This document shows, one piece after another, positions 21,489 to 25,704 of a DNA stretch of 25,704 nucleotides (positions within the stretch are counted from its first letter, which is position 1; every line of letters begins with the position of its first letter). Source of the stretch: an uncultured Collinsella sp. (GTDB lineage: Bacteria > Actinomycetota > Coriobacteriia > Coriobacteriales > Coriobacteriaceae); assembly GCA_902464965.1 (NCBI GenBank), contig CABQLI010000026.1, forward strand, positions 1 through 25,704. The letters are read 5' to 3'. Both the position numbers and the translations under genes were made by a program. The notes below the pieces were generated by a model. The model made no database searches. It was given only the letters and a program-made list of their open reading frames with translations, and was not told the DNA's origin.

Positions 21489-22610
21489 TTAGTAGCGTAC
21501 GAAGATGTAGTTGTTGTTCATACCGGCTGCGACGGAGCTGATGATGACGCCCGTTTTGTAGTCGGAAGCATGGATCATCTGACCATTACCGATATAGATG
21601 CCTGTATGGTAGGAGTTAACCACAACATCGCCGGGTTGCGGATCGGACACACGGGTCCAACCCATGAAGGTGCCGGTGGTGCCCAGGCGGCAGTAGCGGC
21701 CCGTGAGGCAATAGCTTACAAAGCCGGAGCAGTCAAAGCTGTTCGGTCCAATGCCGCCCCAGGAATAAGCGTATCCGAGCTTGCTGTAGGCGCGCGAAAC
21801 AACGGTACCGCCGTCAACGGACTGGCTCGGTGCGGAAGGCGTCGGAGTCGGAGCGGGCGTCACGGGCTGCGGCGTGGGGGCAGGAGCGGGCGCGGGCGCA
21901 GGCGTGCTGTCGCCGCCGTTGTTGGTCGTACCGCCACCATTGTTGGTGTTCTCGGTCGTACCGGCGGTGTCGTTGCTCACCGTGGCCTTTTCGGCGGTGC
22001 TGGCATTTATGCCAGCCTGCAGCGCGGCGTTGGCCTCGGCCTCGGCAGCAAGCTCGGCCTGCAGCTGAGAATCCAGGGAGTTCACGACACTCTGGGCCTC
22101 AGCCTGCTGGGCATTGAGCTCGTCGACCTTCTTCTGCGTCGCGGCGACGTTCTTCTCCTGCTCGGTCTGCTTATCGGTGAGCTGCTGCTTAAGGTCCTTG
22201 ACCTCCTGAATGGTCTGGGCCTGCTTGTCGGACACCTTACCGTAGTAGAACAGACGGTTGAGCATGTCGCCCAGATCGTCGACGCCCGTCAGGACCTGAA
22301 GGAGACTCAGGCCGCCGGTCTTGTACTCACCGGCAACGTAGTTAGAGAGCTTTGCCTGACCTTCGGCAATCTCTTGCTGCTTTTGCGTAATCTCGCCTGC
22401 AGTCTGATCAAGCTCCTGCGTCTGTGCGGAGAGTTCTTCATGAATTTGCTGGGTTTGGGTGCCAATCTGCTCGAGCTTGGTACGGGCAGCGGCAAGGTCG
22501 GATGCGGTATCGGCGTAGGCCGGAGCCACGAGGCCCAGACCCAAAACACAAGCGAGGGTTGCCGTAGCAGCGCAGCGTGCCATGTTTCTGTGCGTGTTTG
22601 CTGTGCGCAT
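21489..22610 (-). CDS. Secreted NlpC/P60 peptidoglycan hydrolase with coiled-coil N-terminus
   Basis: 373 residues. Seen: a signal peptide at 1-33 with cleavage after AYA, then a long coiled coil at about 35-200 with a short hydrophobic patch (LSLLQVLTGVDDLGDMLNRLFYYGK). A Thr/Asn/Gly then Pro/Ala/Thr linker follows at 205-262. A C-terminal NlpC/P60 domain has the catalytic Cys294 (FDCSGFV), His335 (YHTGIYIG) and His347 (MIHASD). Known: such proteins cut peptide stems of peptidoglycan, often at division sites under control of the coiled coil (RipA, PcsB/CwlO type). The start follows GGAAAGGAAG, 32 bp after apt, so it is probably the last gene of the apt operon. Confidence 0.92.
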   Translation of the reverse strand: MRTANTHRNMARCAATATLACVLGLGLVAPAYADTASDLAAARTKLEQIGTQTQQIHEELSAQTQELDQTAGEITQKQQEIAEGQAKLSNYVAGEYKTGGLSLLQVLTGVDDLGDMLNRLFYYGKVSDKQAQTIQEVKDLKQQLTDKQTEQEKNVAATQKKVDELNAQQAEAQSVVNSLDSQLQAELAAEAEANAALQAGINASTAEKATVSNDTAGTTENTNNGGGTTNNGGDSTPAPAPAPAPTPQPVTPAPTPTPSAPSQSVDGGTVVSRAYSKLGYAYSWGGIGPNSFDCSGFVSYCLTGRYCRLGTTGTFMGWTRVSDPQPGDVVVNSYHTGIYIGNGQMIHASDYKTGVIISSVAAGMNNNYIFVRY

Positions 22611-22642
22611 GTAGCTTCCTTTCCGGTATCTAAGGGTAGCGG

Positions 22643-23173
22643 CTAGTCCACCGTTACCAGGCTAAAGAGCTCCACATCGTCATCAGACGGCGTGAGCTTC
22701 TCGCGCGGGTTGAGAAACGCAAGCTCAAGGATACAACCGTAACCGACAAGCTTTGCGCCCATATCTCGCACCAGTTTACCTGTTGCCTCGACGGTTCCGC
22801 CCGTCGCGACCAAGTCGTCCAGAATCAACACGGTATCTTTAGAGCTGATAGCGTCGGCATGGATCTCAATTGAATCGGTGCCGTACTCGAGCTCGTAGCT
22901 CTGGCTTACGGTCTCACGCGGCAGCTTGCCCGGTTTACGTGCAGGAACAAAGCCAGCGCCAAGGGCTACAGCCACCGGTACGCCAACCATAAAGCCGCGA
23001 GCCTCGGGACCCACGACCTTGGTGATTCCCATGCCGGCAAAGTGCTCGGCGAGGGCATCGGTCATGGCTTTGAGCGCCTCGGGATTGCCAAAGAGCGGCG
23101 TGATGTCCTTAAAGATGACTCCGGGCTCGGGATAGTCGGGGATATCGACGATTTGAGATTCGAAGTCGTACAT
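22643..23173 (-). CDS. apt: Adenine phosphoribosyltransferase
   Basis: 176 residues. Seen: IVDIPDYPEPGVIFKDITPLF near the N-terminus, GPEARGFMVGVPVA, KLPRETVSQSYELEYG and the PRPP-binding VLILDDLVATGGT at about 122-134. Known: Apt makes AMP from adenine and phosphoribosyl pyrophosphate in purine salvage. Start 23173 is chosen because AAAGGT lies 7 bp upstream and the protein then begins at the family start; the frame stays open to 23257 without a ribosome site. It is 40 bp after the MerR gene and 32 bp before the NlpC/P60 gene, same strand. Confidence 0.94.
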   Translation of the reverse strand: MYDFESQIVDIPDYPEPGVIFKDITPLFGNPEALKAMTDALAEHFAGMGITKVVGPEARGFMVGVPVAVALGAGFVPARKPGKLPRETVSQSYELEYGTDSIEIHADAISSKDTVLILDDLVATGGTVEATGKLVRDMGAKLVGYGCILELAFLNPREKLTPSDDDVELFSLVTVD

Positions 23174-23213
23174 TGCATGACCTTTCAATGGGTTGCCGAA
23201 ATTACAGCAGCTG

Positions 23214-24092
23214 TTATTTGCCCGCGGTGGCGGTTCCGGAGTGCGAAGGGGCGACAACCTTGAGCGGCTTTACGAGAGAATCCTCGTGTGGAGCCGGCGC
23301 AGCTATCTCTTCGTTTTTGGCCTTGGTGGACTCGGAACGAGTGATTTCCTCATCGAGTGCATCGATGTCGGCGTCCTCGACCACGGCGTTGAGCGACTCA
23401 AAAACGCGGTTCTTGAGCAGTGCGGTGTGCACGCCTTCCGTTAGGTCGTGAAGCTTCTTAAACGCACGATCGAGCTTGGCGTCGCGCTCGTCATCGGAGG
23501 TATCCATGCCGAGCATGCTCACAAGCACCTGCTCAAACATCGAGGACTCGCGGTTGGCGGAAGACACGTACTGACGCAGGTTGCGCGGCTCGATATGGAA
23601 GCGCGACAGCTCGGAGCAGTAGCGGATGATCGGAAAATCGCGACCATCGACAAGCTCGCGATTCTGCGGACTCTTGATGATGCGAATGAGGTCGTTCTCG
23701 GCGAGCGAGCGGATAAACGAAATTTCGACGCCCAACATATCGGGAATGGTCTCGATGGGATGCAGCTTTTGCTTAGTCTCCTTGGGCTCCGTCTTGAGCG
23801 GAACATCGGATAGCAAGCCCACCTCGTAGGCGAGCGTTGACAGGTCCGTGGCGTTTTCCAAGCGCTGCTTAATCACGTTGAGCGGCATGTAGCGGGTCTT
23901 CTGCAAGTGCAGGATGACCTCCAGACGATCAACGTCCTCCTTAGAGTACTGACGGTATCCCTTAGGCGTACGATGAGGGGTAATGAGCCCCTCATCCTCT
24001 AGAAATCTAATTTTTGAGTTCGAAAGATCGGGGTATGCGCCTCGAAGTAAGTTGACGACTTGGCCGATACTCAGATAGTTGCGTTCGGCCAT
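23214..24092 (-). CDS. ftsR: MerR-type regulator, FtsR/Rv1828-like
   Basis: 292 residues. Seen: a MerR winged helix at about 6-80 (LSIGQVVNLLRG, SNSKIRFLEDEGLITPHRTPKGYRQYSKEDVDRLEVILHLQ are consecutive blocks). A second globular part at 110-190 is followed by a charged helical segment and a low-complexity tail. The SKIRFLEDEGLI form, with the motif starting after a PDL insertion, is typical of Rv1828/FtsR rather than metal-sensing MerR proteins. No metal-binding cysteines are visible. Known: corynebacterial FtsR activates ftsZ, and its gene neighbours the FHA gene odhI. Inferred: a related cell-division role. It starts 3 bp after the FHA gene, so the two are coupled. Confidence 0.82.
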   Translation of the reverse strand: MAERNYLSIGQVVNLLRGAYPDLSNSKIRFLEDEGLITPHRTPKGYRQYSKEDVDRLEVILHLQKTRYMPLNVIKQRLENATDLSTLAYEVGLLSDVPLKTEPKETKQKLHPIETIPDMLGVEISFIRSLAENDLIRIIKSPQNRELVDGRDFPIIRYCSELSRFHIEPRNLRQYVSSANRESSMFEQVLVSMLGMDTSDDERDAKLDRAFKKLHDLTEGVHTALLKNRVFESLNAVVEDADIDALDEEITRSESTKAKNEEIAAPAPHEDSLVKPLKVVAPSHSGTATAGK

Positions 24093-24095
24093 GCC

Positions 24096-24530
24096 CTACT
24101 CACCGGTTTCGATGCGCTCCGGCGTGCTCTCGTGGTAGATGAGCGTAAACGTACCGATCTGGACGGAAGAACCGTCGTGCAGCGGGGCCGCATTGACGAT
24201 GGCACCGTCGACCCAGGTGCCATTGAGCGAGCCCAAGTCCTCGATGCGAGCGCCAAGGCCCTCGCGGATAATGCGCGCGTGGCTGCGCGAAACGGTCATG
24301 TCATTGAGGAAGATGCCGTTTGCAGGATCGCGGCCGATGGTGGTCACGTCGTCCTCGAGCTCAAAGGCGGCACCAGTCTGCGGACCCTTGACGATGGACA
24401 GAACGGGGGCGGTGATGCGCACGTTGGCCATGAGGTCGGGAACGGTGACGTCGCTTGAAGGCACGCGGAATACGCAGGTAGCGTCAGCAGTCTTATCATT
24501 CTGAGGCATATTGTTAACCATGTTGTCCAT
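24096..24530 (-). CDS. FHA domain protein, GarA/OdhI-like
   Basis: 144 residues. Seen: one FHA domain at about 55-135 with GRDPANGIFLNDMTVSRSHA and DLGSLNGTWVDG, carrying the phosphothreonine-binding Arg, Ser and Asn. The N-terminal tail contains DATCVFR, which lines up with the ETTSVFR phosphorylation motif of mycobacterial GarA. Known: GarA/OdhI switch between binding their own phosphorylated tail and inhibiting 2-oxoglutarate dehydrogenase. Target here is unknown, and this group of anaerobes may lack that enzyme. Start 24530 is chosen because AGGGG lies 5 bp upstream; an upstream in-frame start at 24563 lacks a site. It precedes the MerR gene by 3 bp. Confidence 0.88.
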   Translation of the reverse strand: MDNMVNNMPQNDKTADATCVFRVPSSDVTVPDLMANVRITAPVLSIVKGPQTGAAFELEDDVTTIGRDPANGIFLNDMTVSRSHARIIREGLGARIEDLGSLNGTWVDGAIVNAAPLHDGSSVQIGTFTLIYHESTPERIETGE

Positions 24531-24596
24531 GACAACCCCTAACTTATCGCGGACGTGCCGCAAATAATGAACCGTACGTAATCATACCCCAACGAA

Positions 24597-25301
24597 TCAG
24601 TCTTCGATTTCAGGGTTCAGAAAGTCGATGTCCTCGTCCTCGGGATGCGCGAGAGCCTGTTTAATGGCCACTCCGCCCTTAATGGAGTAGATGACAGCCG
24701 TGAGCATGGAGAAGATCACGCCGCCGTACACAAAGAAGATGCCGAGGGGCACCGAGCTTCCATTGAGGCCCGGGAAGGCCGTAAGGGATGAAGGTAAAAG
24801 ATGCAGACCGTCAATAACGGGGAAACCGAGCAGCATGAGCGAGAAGCCGGTCATGAGCAGCGCAGTGGCAATCTTTCCGGGAAAGACGACATCGATGGGG
24901 CGACGGTGATAATGGCGCACGATAAGCGTGCCGATGCCCAGATAGATGTCGCGGCCAATAATGAGCACGCAGACCCAGATGGGCAGCTCACCGCGGACCA
25001 CCAGTCCCAGCACGCCGGTGAACAGCAGCGCACGGTCGCAAATGGGATCCATGACCTTGCCGAGCCACGAGACCGTCTTGGTCATGCGGGCAATCTGACC
25101 GTCCATCCAGTCGGTGGAGGCGGCAACGGCGTAGATAACGATGGCGATGACGCGGTTGTTATCCGTCACAAACAGGTATAGAAATACCAGGGTGAGGATC
25201 AGGCGCGTAAAGGTGATGAAATTGGAGATCGTAAAGATCTTATTCGACGGGTAATCGGAAGTGCCGATAAGCTCCTTTTTGATCTTCTTTTTGATGCCCA
25301 C
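24597..25301 (-). CDS. CDP-alcohol phosphatidyltransferase family protein (second PgsA-like enzyme)
   Basis: 234 residues with about five or six membrane helices. Seen: the family signature DWMDGQIARMTKTVSWLGK followed by VMDPICDR, with all Asp, Gly and Arg positions present. The N-terminus is Lys-rich (IKKKIKKE) and the C-terminus acidic. Known: members join CDP-diacylglycerol to glycerol phosphate, inositol phosphate or another phospholipid head. The substrate is not determined by this motif; mycobacterial pgsA2 lies in a similar neighbourhood. The start is GTG 25301, chosen because GGGGGAG lies 4 bp upstream; upstream ATGs have no ribosome site. A promoter is seen at 25338-25366. Confidence 0.85.
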   Translation of the reverse strand: MGIKKKIKKELIGTSDYPSNKIFTISNFITFTRLILTLVFLYLFVTDNNRVIAIVIYAVAASTDWMDGQIARMTKTVSWLGKVMDPICDRALLFTGVLGLVVRGELPIWVCVLIIGRDIYLGIGTLIVRHYHRRPIDVVFPGKIATALLMTGFSLMLLGFPVIDGLHLLPSSLTAFPGLNGSSVPLGIFFVYGGVIFSMLTAVIYSIKGGVAIKQALAHPEDEDIDFLNPEIED

Positions 25302-25688
25302 AGGACTCCCCCGCTGGTTAACGACAAAACTTTCGATACTATACCCGTTCCGGCGATGTCTATCCAGCGTAAGCATAGAGAGTCCAGACATGTGGAAGGT
25401 GCTTTTAGGCGACGGGGATTTCGCATTCGTGTACATCCGCCTCCAAAAGCGACATTTTTCGGCATCTTTGGTGGCTGGTGTACACGTTTTGATTCGGTGG
25501 TTACATCGATCGGGAAAGTTGTTGCTTTAAGCAAATGCGTGCGGGTCGAGATTGGCTGGCGCCAAAAGAGCCCAACGGCCGTTACGGCTTCGTTAGAAAC
25601 GCACCCCACCATGGATGGTGAACCCGAAAGGTAAGACGCGCGGGCACGGTGAATCGGCCCGCGCGCCCGGAAGAGAAAGGATAAACCC
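25302..25688. other. Divergent intergenic region without a convincing gene
   Basis: This 387-bp stretch separates the minus-strand pgsA2 cluster from the plus-strand gene at the edge. Beyond the minus promoter it holds three dyads: TTGCTTTAAGCAA at 25522-25534, CACCATGGATGGTG at 25607-25620, and a 9-bp GC hairpin CGCGCGGGC/GCCCGCGCG at 25637-25665 just before the downstream ribosome site. Open frames here lack ribosome sites and known motifs. No riboswitch class or tRNA was recognised. Confidence 0.5.
25338..25366 (-). promoter_or_regulatory. Promoter for the pgsA2-FHA-ftsR-apt-nlpC cluster
   Basis: Minus-strand TGGATA (plus 25361-25366) is 17 bp from TATAGT (plus 25338-25343), four and five of six matches. 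It is 37 bp before the GTG start. The genes downstream have gaps of at most 66 bp and no terminator until 21465. Confidence 0.6.
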
Positions 25689-25704
25689 ATGGGTTACATG
25701 CTCG
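25689..25704 (+). CDS. Start of an unidentified gene, cut by the window edge
   Basis: ATG at 25689 follows AGAAAGGA (25674-25681) with 7-bp spacing and reads MGYML before the edge. Five residues do not allow identification. A GC-rich hairpin lies just upstream of the ribosome site. Confidence 0.5.

Noticed and set aside
21570..22646. A 358-residue open frame antisense to the NlpC/P60 gene
   Set aside because: Opposite a protein with clear signal peptide and catalytic triad; its Arg/Gly-rich middle mirrors the Pro/Ala linker.
23525..23545. A CTGCTCAAACAT match to the palindromic element centre inside the MerR gene
   Set aside because: Only about 11 bases match and they encode conserved protein sequence; no arms are present.
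25356..25634. A 92-residue plus-strand frame in the last intergenic region
   Set aside because: No ribosome site or known domain, and its start lies over the minus-strand promoter.

Overview
The window reads as a chromosomal core segment from a high-GC actinobacterium of the class Coriobacteriia, most probably Collinsella or a close relative. This is inferred from gene order, codon use and protein flavour; no 16S rRNA is present to prove it. No tRNA, rRNA, CRISPR array, phage gene or transposase was seen. Most genes are housekeeping genes packed into operons with short gaps or 1-nt stop/start overlaps.

Layout. (1) Positions 1-4904, plus strand: the FtsK C-terminus, a RodZ-like membrane protein, YajQ, RimO, PgsA and PncC, closed by a terminator. 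(2) 5072-7040: recA-recX behind a promoter whose spacer holds a perfect Gram-positive LexA box. (3) 7046-13917: rny, a GHKL ATPase of unknown role, spoVS, miaB, miaA and hflX. This is close to the Bacillus ftsK-rodZ-pgsA-cinA-recA-rny-spoVS-miaB block, with the ATPase where ymdB would sit. (4) 13902-15862: an SOS control locus with lexA and a frameshifted DUF1624 gene on the minus strand and a LysM membrane protein (YneA-like division suppressor) on the plus strand. Three LexA boxes exactly 28 bp apart lie between them. (5) 15914-16805: nrdR-dut, with the nrdR start codon inside a perfect 12-bp inverted repeat. (6) 16803-17242: a gene-free convergent interval packed with palindromic repeats. 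(7) 17248-19605: a UgtP/MGDG-synthase-like glycosyltransferase divergent from trxB. (8) 19759-21401: a DUF1836 protein converging on a DegV protein, with related TAGATA-type dyads upstream of both. (9) 21427-25366, minus strand: pgsA2, a GarA/OdhI-like FHA protein, an FtsR-like MerR protein, apt and an NlpC/P60 hydrolase, probably one operon. It echoes the mycobacterial pgsA2-garA-Rv1828 neighbourhood. (10) A gene begins at the right edge.

How the parts work together. One theme is the SOS response: LexA, RecA, RecX and a division suppressor, with dUTPase and the ribonucleotide reductase repressor downstream. A second is RNA metabolism and translation: RNase Y, RimO, MiaB, MiaA and HflX. A third is envelope and lipid synthesis: RodZ, two CDP-alcohol phosphatidyltransferases, a glycolipid glycosyltransferase, DegV and NlpC/P60. 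No obvious new multi-gene defence or metabolic system was found. The least explained items are the palindromic repeat family after dut, the nrdR start-codon hairpin, the GHKL ATPase between rny and spoVS, and the DUF1836/degV dyads.
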